Part shown: positions 1 through 8,187 of the stretch, piece by piece
How positions within the stretch are numbered: position 1 is the first letter of the stretch
Layout of the letters: every line of letters starts with the position of its first letter
Source of the DNA: G963422745 sp965214285
GTDB lineage: Bacteria > Actinomycetota > Acidimicrobiia > Acidimicrobiales > Aldehydirespiratoraceae
Length of the DNA: 64,000 nt
Assembly (NCBI GenBank): GCA_965214285.1
Contig: OZ243946.1
Coordinates: forward strand, 744,001 to 808,000
Direction of reading: 5' to 3'
Notes under the pieces: model-generated
The model's input: only the letters and a program-made list of their open reading frames with translations
Databases searched by the model: none
What the model was told of the DNA's origin: nothing
Position numbers and translations under genes: made by a program

Positions 1-207
1 GATGGGCAGCCAGGGCGCCAGCAGCGCCAGCACCGTAATCGAGCCCAGCCAGCACACGGCCACCCAGAAGGCGGTGCCGAGCCGCTTGCGCACGGCCTCC
101 GCGGCGGCGTCGGCATCGTCGGCCAGCTCGATCGCGGCTTCGGTCACGGCCACGGCCTCGGGTGCGGAGGCGGGCGAGGGTGCGGAGGCGGGCGAGGGCG
201 CGGTCAT
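1..207 (-). CDS. Dipeptide-type ABC transporter permease (DppC-like), N-terminal part
   Basis: The gene runs off the left edge; only the first 69 codons are present. After an Ala/Pro/Ser-rich cytoplasmic tail of about 45 residues comes a basic stretch (VRKRLG) and the first hydrophobic segment (FWVAVCWLGSITVLALLAPW). This is the usual N-terminus of the second inner-membrane permease of oligopeptide/dipeptide importers. The ATG at 207 overlaps the stop of the DppB-like gene by 4 nt (ATGA), so the two are translationally coupled. The DppC assignment comes mainly from operon order, because the binding-protein-dependent transport domain lies outside the window. Confidence 0.75.
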   Translation of the reverse strand, partial: MTAPSPASAPSPASAPEAVAVTEAAIELADDADAAAEAVRKRLGTAFWVAVCWLGSITVLALLAPWLPI

Positions 208-1208
208 TGCGCACGCACCCGAGGATCGAGCCAGGTGTAGAGCAGGTCGACCAGGAAGTTGATCAACACGAAGGCCACGGCGATCACGATCACCGCGCCC
301 AGCACTACCGGGAAGTCGTCGCGGATCACTGCGGTGACCAGCTCGCGGCCCACGCCGGGGATCGTGAAGATGTTCTCCACCACCAGCGACCCGCCGATCA
401 GCGCGCCGGTCTGCACGCCGAACACGGTGATCACCGAGAACAGCGAGGGCCGCAGGGCGTGGCGCAGCATCACGTAGCGGTCCGGCATGCCCTTGGCGCG
501 GGCCATGTGGACGAAGTCCTCTTGCAGGGTGGTGATCAGGTCGGTGCGCAGCAGGCGCTGATAGGTCGCCGCCAGGCCGAGCCCGAGCGACAGCGCCGGC
601 AACAGCAGCGACTTGACCTCGGCGAGAAGCGACGAGCTGTCGTAGCTGGCCGGCAGCCAGCCCCAGCGCAGGCCGAACACATAGAGCAGGATCACGCCCA
701 GCGCGAAGTTGGGGATCGACAGCAGCCCGAAGGAGGCGACAGAGAGCACTTTGTCGTCCCAGCGGTTCGCCCGGTAGCCCGCCCAGACCCCCAGCGGCAC
801 GGCCACGCCCAGGGCGATCAGCTCGGCGAAGATCATCAGCTTCAGCGACACCGGGAATTTCGAGCGCAGCACCTCGTTGACCGAGAGGTTGTTCTTGAAC
901 GAGGTCCCGAGGTCGCCTGAGATCGTGTCGCCGAGCCACAGCGCGTAGCGGGTGAAGAACGGCTCGTCGAGGCGGTACTCGGCGCGTGCCTCGGCGACGA
1001 TCTCGCAGTCCGTGCGCAGGTTGTCCAGCGATGTGGTGGTGGCCTCCGCCTCGCCGCGGGCCACCGCCTCGCAGTCGAGCTCGGCCAGCGGGCCGACGAT
1101 GTTGACCAGCGGGTCGCCGAGCAGGTTCATGGCGCTGAACGCCATGAAGGTGACGGCCCCCAGGACCAGGACCAGCAGGACCAGCCTCCGTGCAGCGAAG
1201 CGGGCCAT
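204..1208 (-). CDS. Dipeptide/oligopeptide ABC transporter permease (DppB-like)
   Basis: This 334-residue integral membrane protein is the usual size for DppB/OppB permeases. It has an N-terminal membrane segment (LVLLVLVLGAVTFMAF), a periplasmic stretch to about residue 100, and then five further hydrophobic segments. The EAA loop that contacts the ATPase is visible as HMARAKGMPDRYVMLRHALR, followed by the typical GGSLVVENIFTIPGVG sequence. It would import peptides or similar solutes with the substrate-binding protein encoded just upstream (1306-3063). The start ATG at 1208 follows a 97-nt gap after that gene. Confidence 0.92.
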   Translation of the reverse strand: MARFAARRLVLLVLVLGAVTFMAFSAMNLLGDPLVNIVGPLAELDCEAVARGEAEATTTSLDNLRTDCEIVAEARAEYRLDEPFFTRYALWLGDTISGDLGTSFKNNLSVNEVLRSKFPVSLKLMIFAELIALGVAVPLGVWAGYRANRWDDKVLSVASFGLLSIPNFALGVILLYVFGLRWGWLPASYDSSSLLAEVKSLLLPALSLGLGLAATYQRLLRTDLITTLQEDFVHMARAKGMPDRYVMLRHALRPSLFSVITVFGVQTGALIGGSLVVENIFTIPGVGRELVTAVIRDDFPVVLGAVIVIAVAFVLINFLVDLLYTWLDPRVRAQ

Positions 1209-1305
1209 CAGCCGCTCAACGCTGCACCGGAGACGTGGTCACAAGCCGGTCTTCTCCTGGGCTCCCTGGGTGCCTGCGGTCCCTCCGGGTCGGGTCGCCA
1301 GGCGC

Positions 1306-3063
1306 CTATTCGGCCAGCCAGACCCCGTGGAAGAACCCCCGGCCCTGGTTGTTGCAGAACAGCACCACGTCGCCTGGGCCGGTCTGGCCGCAGACGTTGC
1401 GCACCTTCTCGCTCATGCCGACCGTCCAGTTGGCATGGGTGGTGAAGATGTAGGCGTAGGTGTCCTTCATCTCCTGCTGGATCTCCTGCCAGATCTCGAT
1501 GCGCCGGTCCAGGTCGTCGGTCGCCCGCTGCTCGAACAGCAGCGCATCGCGGTCCTCGTTGCAGTAGCGCACCCAGTTCAAGGTGATGCCGCCGGTGGCG
1601 GTGGCGCACTCGAGCCAGACCACCTCATTGTCGGGGTCGACAGCGCCGAACTGGCGCCAAGTGACCACGTCGAACTGGCCGATGGCGACCTCCAGGATGT
1701 GCTGGTCCTGGAGCAGCTCCTGCTCGGTGACGTTGAAGAACGGCTCCCAGTTTGCGGTCAACAGGTCGGCGATCCGGGTCTGGGTCACCGACGGGCCCGA
1801 GTACTGCAGCTCCATGTTGATCTTGCCGTCGGTGCAGTTGTCTGCGAAGTCCGCGCAGTACTCGGCCACCAGCGGGCCCGAGCGGTCGGGCATGTTGCCC
1901 TCCTGCACCACGTCGGGGTTGTTCCACACCAGGTCGGGGTGGAAGATCGAGTCCGCCAGCGGCGAGGTTCCCTGGCCGATCAGGGTGGCATACGCCTCCC
2001 GGTCCGTGGCGAAGGTCAGCGCCTGGCGTGCGCGGATGTCGTCGAAGGGCGCCTTGGCGGTGTTCATCATGATGTCGTTCTCGCCAGAGAGCAGGTTCTC
2101 GATGGTCACCACGCCCGTGGCTTCGCGCAGGGTCAGGATGGCGTCGGGGTTCGAGGTGATGAGCATGTCGAGGTCGCCCGAGGCCACCCGCTCCGCGGCG
2201 ATGGCGGTGTCGGTGATCACGTGGAACTCCACCCGGTCGAGGTAGACGTTCTCGGCGCCGCGCCAGTAGTCCGGGTTCTTGACCACAGCGGTCACGCCGT
2301 CCTGCACCCGGCTGTCGAGCATGAACGGGCCGGTGCCGATGGGCGCCTGGTTCAGGGCGCCGTCCTCGACAGCGGCTTCGGAGTACTCGCTGGGCACCAC
2401 CATGCCCAGCTGGCTGGTGACGTTGACGGGGAAGTGAGCCGACGCTCGGATCAGGTTGTACTGGACCGTGTAGTCGTCGATCTTTTCGATCTGGTTCTCC
2501 GCCGGGAAGTTGGGCCGCACCGCCAGGCTGATGATCGGATCGGCGAGCTGGGCGTTGAAGTTGGCGATGATGTCGTCGGCGTCGAGCTCGGTGCCGTCGT
2601 GGAACATGATGCCCTCGCGCAGCTTCATCTGCCAGGAGTTGGTGCCCGCCACCGGCTCGAACGACTCGGCCAGCCACGGGAACCAGTTGCCGTCGGCGTC
2701 GAAGTAGGCGATCGGCTCGATCATGGTGTAGGCCATCAGGTAGGCGGACACCGGGAAGTTGTTGGCCGTCGGGTTGAGACCGTCGGCCTCGGCCTCCACG
2801 CCCACCCGCAGGGTCCCGCCCGAGACGGGGCCGGTGTCTTCGGGCTCGGGCTCGGCGACGGTGACGGTGGGCGTGACGCTCTGGCCTTCGCCGTCGTCTC
2901 CGTCGTCGCCGGAGTCGCCGTCGTCGCCCTCGGCGGAGTCGCTGTCGGAGTCGGTGGCGACGTCGTCTGAGTCGTCGCCTCCGCAGGCGGCGGCTACGAG
3001 CGCAAAGGCAAGGAGCAGCGCCAGCAGCCTCAGCAGGGTGGTGCGGGCATGTCGGATACGCAT
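1306..3063 (-). CDS. ABC transporter substrate-binding lipoprotein, family 5 (DppA/OppA-like)
   Basis: A 585-residue extracytoplasmic solute receptor. The N-terminus is a lipoprotein signal (LLALLLAFALVAAACGG) with the lipobox Cys at about residue 27. A very acidic Asp/Gly/Ser linker to about residue 80 follows, and then the SBP_bac_5 fold (for example LAESFEPVAGTNSWQMKLRE and TGPFMLDSRVQDGVTAVVKN). It is the first gene of an operon with the permeases at 204-1208 and 1-207. The ligand cannot be deduced from sequence. A GGGGG ribosome-binding site lies about 8 nt before the ATG. Confidence 0.93.
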   Translation of the reverse strand: MRIRHARTTLLRLLALLLAFALVAAACGGDDSDDVATDSDSDSAEGDDGDSGDDGDDGEGQSVTPTVTVAEPEPEDTGPVSGGTLRVGVEAEADGLNPTANNFPVSAYLMAYTMIEPIAYFDADGNWFPWLAESFEPVAGTNSWQMKLREGIMFHDGTELDADDIIANFNAQLADPIISLAVRPNFPAENQIEKIDDYTVQYNLIRASAHFPVNVTSQLGMVVPSEYSEAAVEDGALNQAPIGTGPFMLDSRVQDGVTAVVKNPDYWRGAENVYLDRVEFHVITDTAIAAERVASGDLDMLITSNPDAILTLREATGVVTIENLLSGENDIMMNTAKAPFDDIRARQALTFATDREAYATLIGQGTSPLADSIFHPDLVWNNPDVVQEGNMPDRSGPLVAEYCADFADNCTDGKINMELQYSGPSVTQTRIADLLTANWEPFFNVTEQELLQDQHILEVAIGQFDVVTWRQFGAVDPDNEVVWLECATATGGITLNWVRYCNEDRDALLFEQRATDDLDRRIEIWQEIQQEMKDTYAYIFTTHANWTVGMSEKVRNVCGQTGPGDVVLFCNNQGRGFFHGVWLAE

Positions 3064-3084
3064 TGGTGGTTTCCCCCAGGTTCA

Positions 3085-3108
3085 CAGACGCAACGGACGT
3101 GGCGTCTG
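3085..3108. promoter_or_regulatory. Inverted repeat upstream of the peptide-binding protein gene
   Basis: CAGACGC (3085-3091) and GCGTCTG (3102-3108) form a perfect 7-bp inverted repeat with a 10-nt spacer, 22 nt upstream of the start at 3063 and just downstream of the candidate -10 at 3116-3121. That position suits an operator or a 5'-leader hairpin. No regulator is identified. Confidence 0.35.
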
Positions 3109-3115
3109 GGTGAAT

Positions 3116-3143
3116 GATCTACCACGCGACGGCCCCAAGACAA
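3116..3143 (-). promoter_or_regulatory. Candidate promoter of the peptide transporter operon
   Basis: Read on the minus strand, TTGTCT (3143-3138) and TAGATC (3121-3116) are separated by 16 nt and point toward the start at 3063. Both differ from consensus, so this is only a candidate. Confidence 0.3.
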
Positions 3144-3200
3144 GCCCAAACCGCGCGACCCGCCGAAAACGGTCGATCCGCGGCGTGGTTCGGGGCGGTT

Positions 3201-3234
3201 CCGCGGCGGGCCTGAGGCGTCGGTCGGGCCGCGG
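3201..3234 (-). terminator. Candidate terminator hairpin after the SDR genes
   Basis: CCGCGGC (3201-3207) pairs with GCCGCGG (3228-3234). It lies about 60 nt past the stop of the SDR gene at 3293 and before the next minus-strand gene. There is no clear T-run, so support is weak. Confidence 0.3.
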
Positions 3235-3292
3235 TCTTCGGCGGTTCTCGGTGCGGGTTCGGGGGTGCGGGGAGGGCGCGGCTGGGCCCTGC

Positions 3293-4048
3293 TCAGGGGT
3301 GTTGCGAGCTGACGCTGACGACCTCGCCGGTCATGTAGGACGCCAGGTCGCTGGCCAAGAAGAGCATCACATTCGCCACCTCCACCGGCTCCGCGGCGCG
3401 CCCGAAGGCCTCGGCTGCGGACAGCTCGGCGAGCAGCTCGTCGCTGGTGACCTTGGCCAGGAACGGGTGCATGGCGATGCTTGGCGCCACGGCGTTGACC
3501 CGGATGCCGTGCTCGGCGGCCTCGACCGCCGCGCAGCGGGTGAGCGCCATCACGCCTGCCTTGGCGGCTGCGTAGTGGCACTGCTCGCGCTGGGCGCGCC
3601 AGCCCACGACCGAGGCGTTGTTGACGACGGCGCCTGCGATGCCGGCCGCGATCATGTGGCGCAGCGCCGCGCGGGTGCAGCGCATGGTGCCGGTGAGGGT
3701 CACGTCCAGCACCGCCGACCACTGCTCGTCGGTCATGTCCACGAGCGGGGCCGAGCCGCCGAGGCCTGCGTTGTTCATCATCACGTCGATGCCGCCCATG
3801 GAGTCTGCGGCGGCGTCGATCAGCGAGGCCACGTCGGCCTCGGAGGTCACGTCGCACACGGCGGTGATCGGGCGGGCGCCGGTCGAGTCCGCGAGACGCT
3901 CGGCGGTCTCGGCGAGGCGGCGCTCGTGGATGTCGGAGATCAGCACCTGCGCGCCTTCCTGCAGGCAGCGCAGCGCCACCGCAGAGCCGATGCCGGTGCC
4001 CGCGGCGGCTGTGACCACCACCCGCTTGGCGCTCAGCAGGCCGCCCAC
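3293..4048 (-). CDS. Short-chain dehydrogenase/reductase (SDR)
   Basis: A classical SDR of 251 residues. The N-terminal dinucleotide-binding motif reads TAAAGTGIG, the NNAG motif reads NNAGLGG, and the catalytic Tyr-Lys pair is in YAAAK. The start is taken as the GTG at 4048, two nt after the TGA of the upstream SDR gene; an open extension to 4216 would overlap that gene and has unlike composition. It forms a tandem pair with the SDR at 4051-4980, behind a KstR-like regulator. This suggests a role in beta-oxidation-like or steroid-type catabolism, which is inference. The substrate is unknown. Confidence 0.88.
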   Translation of the reverse strand: MGGLLSAKRVVVTAAAGTGIGSAVALRCLQEGAQVLISDIHERRLAETAERLADSTGARPITAVCDVTSEADVASLIDAAADSMGGIDVMMNNAGLGGSAPLVDMTDEQWSAVLDVTLTGTMRCTRAALRHMIAAGIAGAVVNNASVVGWRAQREQCHYAAAKAGVMALTRCAAVEAAEHGIRVNAVAPSIAMHPFLAKVTSDELLAELSAAEAFGRAAEPVEVANVMLFLASDLASYMTGEVVSVSSQHP

Positions 4049-4050
4049 GA

Positions 4051-4980
4051 TCAGCCCGCCGGCTTCTCGGCCATCTCGGCCATGCGGCGCTCGAGGTCGG
4101 CCACGAACGGGTTGGGCTCCTGGCCTACGCCGTCGGGCAGCGCCGCTGCGATCTCCGCGGGGCTCCAGCGCTCGCCGGCCGCGGTCATGGAGCGCACCTC
4201 GGCGGGCTGGTTCCACACCGAGATGCGCCGGCCGACCACGGTGTAGACCTGGGCGTTCACGTCACGGCCCGCGTCGCTCATCAGATAGATCGCCATGGGG
4301 GCGATGTCGGCCGGGTCGCCGGTCTCGATCTCGAACGGCACGTTCTCGCTCATGCGGGTGCGGGCCACCGGGGCGATGCAGTTGGCGTTGATCGCCGGGC
4401 CGCCCCGCAGGCGCAGCGACGCCGCGATCAGCGCCGCCGAGCGGGTCAGGCTGACGATCCCGCCCTTGGCCGCGGAGTAGTTGGCCTGCGCGGTGGAGGC
4501 GGTGAACGCCCCAGAGGTGAAGCCCACCAGCGAACCGCCGCCGGGCTGCTTGCGCATCCTGGCCAGGGCGTGACGGAACACGTTGAAATGGCCCTTGAGA
4601 TGGACCGCCACCACGTGGTCCCACTCGTCCTCGCTCATGTTGAACAGCATCCGCTCGCGCAGCACCCCCGCGGGGCAGACCACGCCGTCGATGGTTCCCC
4701 AGGCCTCGCAGGCCGCCTCGACGGTCTGCGCGCCCACCTCGAAGCGCGAGATGTCGCCGCTCACGGTGACCGCCTGGCGCCCCTTGGCCCGGACCGCCTC
4801 GGCCACCGCCTCGGCCACCTCGCTGGAGGGATCGGCGCCGTCGATCGACACGCCGTAGTCGGCGACCACCACGTTTGCGCCCTCGTCAGCGCAGGCCAGG
4901 GCGATGGCCTTGCCGATCCCCGCCCCGGCGCCGGTGACGGCGATGTTCTTGCCCTGCAGGTATCCGTCGGCGGCATCCAT
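4051..4980 (-). CDS. Short-chain dehydrogenase/reductase (SDR)
   Basis: An SDR of 309 residues with the cofactor motif TGAGAGIG near residue 17 and the active-site motif YSAAK near residue 170. A C-terminal extension of about 60 residues (from VWNQPAEVRSM) goes beyond the 250-residue core. This resembles the 300-residue hydroxyacyl-CoA-dehydrogenase-like SDRs that occur in pairs in actinobacterial lipid and steroid catabolism clusters. The downstream SDR (3293-4048) begins 2 nt after its stop, so the two are almost certainly co-translated. The specific reaction is not assignable from sequence alone. Confidence 0.88.
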   Translation of the reverse strand: MDAADGYLQGKNIAVTGAGAGIGKAIALACADEGANVVVADYGVSIDGADPSSEVAEAVAEAVRAKGRQAVTVSGDISRFEVGAQTVEAACEAWGTIDGVVCPAGVLRERMLFNMSEDEWDHVVAVHLKGHFNVFRHALARMRKQPGGGSLVGFTSGAFTASTAQANYSAAKGGIVSLTRSAALIAASLRLRGGPAINANCIAPVARTRMSENVPFEIETGDPADIAPMAIYLMSDAGRDVNAQVYTVVGRRISVWNQPAEVRSMTAAGERWSPAEIAAALPDGVGQEPNPFVADLERRMAEMAEKPAG

Positions 4981-5028
4981 CAGGCCTCAGGTCCCATCCG
5001 GTCGTCTCCCATCAGCGCGCGGATTCCA

Positions 5029-5709
5029 TCAGATCGCCGAGCGGTCGCCGAGCGGGGCCACCGGCGCGGCCAGCATCTCCACGGCGTGGTGCAGCTCGCT
5101 GCTCACCGAGCCGTCCGAGGCCAGCCCCGAGGCCCAGCGGCTCAGCGCCGAGGTCCACACGTGGCCCATCAGGCGGGCCACGCCCTCGGCGTCGATGCAG
5201 CGCACCTCCACGGCGGCATAGGCCCCGGCGTCGGCACTGGCGTCCACGCAGCGCCCGTCCGCATCGACCTCGGACTCGTGGCCGATGGCTGTGGCCACCA
5301 GCGCCCGGAACTCCTCGTCCACCTCGAGCTTGGGCTCGCGCACGCCGGGGTCGGCGGAGTTGTAGGCCCGCACCAGGGCGCCGATCAGCAGGCGATGCCG
5401 GTCGGTGGACTCGGTCAGGCGGTCCAGCAGCCAGTGCAGCCGCTCACGGGGAGTTGCGCCCCGTGCGCCGCCGGCCTCGACGCGGCGGCGGGTGCGGCCC
5501 AGCCAGCCCGCCAGGCCCGCCGTGAGCAGCTCGTCCTTGCCGGAGTAGTAGCGGTAGATGGTGCCCACGGCCACGTCGGCCCGGTCGGCCACGGCGCGCA
5601 TGGTCACGGCCTCGTAGCCGCCCTCGCCGGCCAGCGCCATGGCTGCCTCGATGACGCGTCTGCGCCGCTCTCGGCGGCTCAGTTCGCCACGGGTGGGCTC
5701 GGCAGGCAT
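5029..5709 (-). CDS. TetR family regulator, KstR-like
   Basis: A TetR-type repressor of about 226 residues. The DNA-binding helix-turn-helix (about residues 35-60) reads RAVADRADVAVGTIYRYY, very close to the corresponding segment of mycobacterial KstR, the repressor of cholesterol catabolism. The C-terminal ligand domain is less conserved and carries an acidic insert (VDADGRCVDASADAG). A GTG at 5727 would add six residues; the ATG at 5709 is preferred because it follows a -10-like element by 6 nt. It lies 48 nt upstream of the two SDR genes in the same direction. A match to the KstR operator consensus at 60253-60266 is a possible distant target. Confidence 0.85.
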   Translation of the reverse strand: MPAEPTRGELSRRERRRRVIEAAMALAGEGGYEAVTMRAVADRADVAVGTIYRYYSGKDELLTAGLAGWLGRTRRRVEAGGARGATPRERLHWLLDRLTESTDRHRLLIGALVRAYNSADPGVREPKLEVDEEFRALVATAIGHESEVDADGRCVDASADAGAYAAVEVRCIDAEGVARLMGHVWTSALSRWASGLASDGSVSSELHHAVEMLAAPVAPLGDRSAI

Positions 5710-5775
5710 CAGCGCAGTGTCGCCCACGACGGGCGCGGCGTGCGAATCGGCCGCTCGGCCGGCACGAGCCTTTGC

Positions 5776-7185
5776 TCAGGCGGGCGTGGGCGGAGGCGGC
5801 GGCAGGTCGCTGTCGTCGCCGCTGTCGGCAGCGTCTTCGCCTGCGTCGGTGGCCCCGTCGCTGTCCGCGTCGCTGCCGGCGTTGGCCCCGTTGCCGGCCG
5901 TAGTCGTGCCAGCCCCCACAGCCGCCGCGGGCGCGTCACGCAGGCCCTTGAGGATGTCGACGCCGGTGGCGGCCTCGATCTGCTCGGTCAGGCTGATCAG
6001 CGCGCCCGGCAGCTGCGACATCACGCCGCCGATGCCCTTGCCGTCGCCGCCGGTGCCGTTCTGGTCGATGACCACCACCCGGTCGATGTCCACGCCCTTC
6101 ACGGTGGAGGCGATCTGCTCCACCAGCTCGGGCAGCATGGTCAGCACGAAGATGCGCTGGCCCTCGGCGCCGGCTGCCTGGTACTGGTCGGTGAGCCGGC
6201 GGAACACGTCCACCTGCGCCTTGCCGTCCTCGACGATCTTGGCGGCCTCGGCCTGCGCCGCAAGCTGCTTGGCCTCGAGATTCGCCCTGGCCGGGGTGAC
6301 CACGTCGGCCTCCAGGCGGCGGCGCTCCAGCTCGATGCGGCGCTGCTCTAGCTCTTGCTCGGCCGTGGCTCGTGCGATGTCGCCTGCGACCTCGGCCTCC
6401 TGCTCCTTGGCACGGCCCAGGCCGTCGAGCTCGGCGGTGCGCACCCGCAGCTGGTTCTGCTCCTCGACGATGTTCTTGTCGGCCTGGACCTGGGCGATCT
6501 GGGCCGTCTCGCGGGCCCTGGCCTCGGCCTGCTCGGACTCGGCCATGCGGTTCGCCTCGGCGACCCTGGCCTCCTTGACCACCTCGGCGGTGAGCCGCCG
6601 CCCCACCGACTCCAGGTACTGGTTGTCGTCGGTGACGTTCTGGATCTTCATCACGTCCAGCTCGAGGCCCAGCGTCTTGATGTCGTCGTCGGCCTCGTCG
6701 ATGAGCTGCTGGGAGAACTTGAGGCGGTCCTCGTTGACCTCCTCGGGCGAGAGCGTCGCCAGCACGCCGCGCAGGTTGGCCTCCAGGGTCTCCTTGGCGA
6801 TCTGGCCGATCTGCTCGTGGGGCACGTTCAAGAAGCGCTCGGCTGCGTTGTCGAGCAGGCCTTCCTTGGACGACACCTTCACGTTGGCGATGCCCTGCAC
6901 GTTCAGCGGGATGGCGCCGGCGGAGTAGGCGTTGGTCACCTCGACCACCAGCGGGATGGTGTTGAGGTCCATCCAGGCCACCCGCTCGATGATCGGGATG
7001 CGCAGGGTGCGGCCGCCCTTGAGGATGCGGTAGCCGACCTGGCGGCCGTCGCTGAGGGTGCGGCTGCGGCCCGAGATGACCGCCACCCGGTTCGGGGGGC
7101 AGACGATGATGAGCGAGTTGACGATCCAGATCACGAAGAAGATGATCCCGACGACGATTCCGGCGCTCAGGATGGCGGTTGACAT
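5776..7185 (-). CDS. Flotillin/SPFH domain protein
   Basis: A 469-residue protein. It has one N-terminal membrane segment (IVVGIIFFVIWIVNSLIIV), then the SPFH/PHB domain (about 30-190), then a long Ala/Glu-rich coiled coil (about 200-350) with the repeated Glu-Ala pattern of flotillins, and an Ala/Gly/Asp-rich tail ending in a polyproline patch. Flotillins organise membrane microdomains. The adjacent downstream-facing gene (7437-7961) encodes an NfeD-like membrane protein, the usual partner. The ATG at 7185 is preceded by AGGAG. The order NfeD-like then flotillin on the minus strand suggests one operon with a 251-nt gap. Confidence 0.9.
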   Translation of the reverse strand: MSTAILSAGIVVGIIFFVIWIVNSLIIVCPPNRVAVISGRSRTLSDGRQVGYRILKGGRTLRIPIIERVAWMDLNTIPLVVEVTNAYSAGAIPLNVQGIANVKVSSKEGLLDNAAERFLNVPHEQIGQIAKETLEANLRGVLATLSPEEVNEDRLKFSQQLIDEADDDIKTLGLELDVMKIQNVTDDNQYLESVGRRLTAEVVKEARVAEANRMAESEQAEARARETAQIAQVQADKNIVEEQNQLRVRTAELDGLGRAKEQEAEVAGDIARATAEQELEQRRIELERRRLEADVVTPARANLEAKQLAAQAEAAKIVEDGKAQVDVFRRLTDQYQAAGAEGQRIFVLTMLPELVEQIASTVKGVDIDRVVVIDQNGTGGDGKGIGGVMSQLPGALISLTEQIEAATGVDILKGLRDAPAAAVGAGTTTAGNGANAGSDADSDGATDAGEDAADSGDDSDLPPPPPTPA

Positions 7186-7260
7186 GGCTCCTGCTTTCTG
7201 CGGGGGTGTTTGTTGCTGGCGGGACTAAGGGCCTCAGAGGCGAGTTGTTCGTGGTGGGGG

Positions 7261-7338
7261 TGTGGTCGGGTGGGCCGGGCTGGTTGGGGTGGTTGGTGTG
7301 GTCGGGTGGGCCGGGGTGTTCGGTGTGGTCGGGTGGGC
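7261..7338. repeat. Three short direct repeats in a G/T-rich intergenic tract
   Basis: TGTGGTCGGGTGGGC occurs at 7261-7275, 7297-7311 and 7324-7338, with periods of 36 and 27 nt (both multiples of nine). The region 7186-7436 between the flotillin and NfeD-like genes holds no convincing gene. Its one long antisense reading is a Pro/Thr low-complexity product of the repeats. Confidence 0.8.
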
Positions 7339-7436
7339 TGGCCTAGTGGGGCTGGCGTGGGCTTGTGCGGTGATGTGCGGCGGAGTGGGCTCGGGGCTGC
7401 GGATGACCCGCTGGCGACGGCGGTCCATGGTGAGCG

Positions 7437-7961
7437 CTATTGCAGATCCAGGTCGCTGTGCAGCGGGGCGACCAGGGCGACGCCGTTCTCGATGCGCACC
7501 ACGACCACGTGATCACCGGTGCTGATGTCGGATCCGTCCACCGGCGAGGCGGTCATCTGCTCGCGGGCGCCTGCTATCTCGAGCACGATCTTGCCGCGGC
7601 GCTTGCGGCCGATCGGCATGGACGCAGTGGCGATGGTGCCCTCGATCTCGCGGTCGCTGATGTCGCTGGAGTTGGAGTTGCGCCGCAGCCAGGCGAACAC
7701 GGCGCTGTTGACGGTGCCTGCCGCCAGGCCCGCGGCCAGCGCCAGGACGAGCGTGAGCACGGCGTTGACGCCGCCGAGGTCGAAGACCAGCCCGGCGAGC
7801 CCGAAGAACGCCATCGTGAAGGCGACCGTGGACAGCGGGATCACCGCCAGCGGGCCGCTGCCGTCGCCGCCGAGGCCGTCGGCGTCGCCGTCGCCGGCGA
7901 ACGCGAACCACACCAGCAGCGGCAGGCCGACGGCGAGGAAGAAGATGTAGAAGGCGGTCAC
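7437..7961 (-). CDS. NfeD-like membrane protein (flotillin partner)
   Basis: A 174-residue protein. The N-terminal half has three hydrophobic segments (FYIFFLAVGLPLLVWFAFA; VIPLSTVAFTMAFFGLAGLVF; AVLTLVLALAAGLAAGTVN). The C-terminal soluble domain of about 75 residues, with a beta-rich pattern (EGTIATASMPIGRKRRGKIV and GDHVVVVRIENGVALVAP), is typical of the OB-fold of NfeD/YqiJ proteins. It precedes the flotillin gene on the same strand. A role in membrane domain organisation is inferred from this pairing. Confidence 0.78.
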   Translation of the reverse strand: MTAFYIFFLAVGLPLLVWFAFAGDGDADGLGGDGSGPLAVIPLSTVAFTMAFFGLAGLVFDLGGVNAVLTLVLALAAGLAAGTVNSAVFAWLRRNSNSSDISDREIEGTIATASMPIGRKRRGKIVLEIAGAREQMTASPVDGSDISTGDHVVVVRIENGVALVAPLHSDLDLQ

Positions 7962-8175
7962 TGCCGAGACCGTAGTTCAGCGCCGCCCCGCCCGGCTAGC
8001 CCGGATTCTGCCCTGCCCGCCCGCCGTCTGGCCTTCCGGCCCGTCGAGAGGCTCGGCCAACGTCGGTCGCCTTCGTCCGCCGGCTTGCCCACTCGGCGGA
8101 CAGGGCCGTGCTGCGGCGTGTCGCCTGTGCGCCCGTCGGCGCCGCCGTCTCGGTTCTCGCCTGAGCCGCCCCCGC

Positions 8176-8181
8176 TAGCGT
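8176..8181 (+). promoter_or_regulatory. -10-like box of the S66 peptidase gene
   Basis: TAGCGT ends 6 nt before the GTG at 8188, the spacing expected for a leaderless transcript. The same arrangement recurs at many starts in this window. Confidence 0.5.
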
Positions 8182-8187
8182 GACCGG

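Noticed and set aside
952..2970. A 672-codon plus-strand open frame opposite the peptide-binding protein gene
   Set aside because: The minus-strand gene has a lipobox and family motifs; the plus frame has no recognisable domain and is a third-position GC artefact.
7261..7338. CRISPR-like array
   Set aside because: Only three 15-nt repeats with unequal 12- and 21-nt gaps that are themselves similar; no cas genes.
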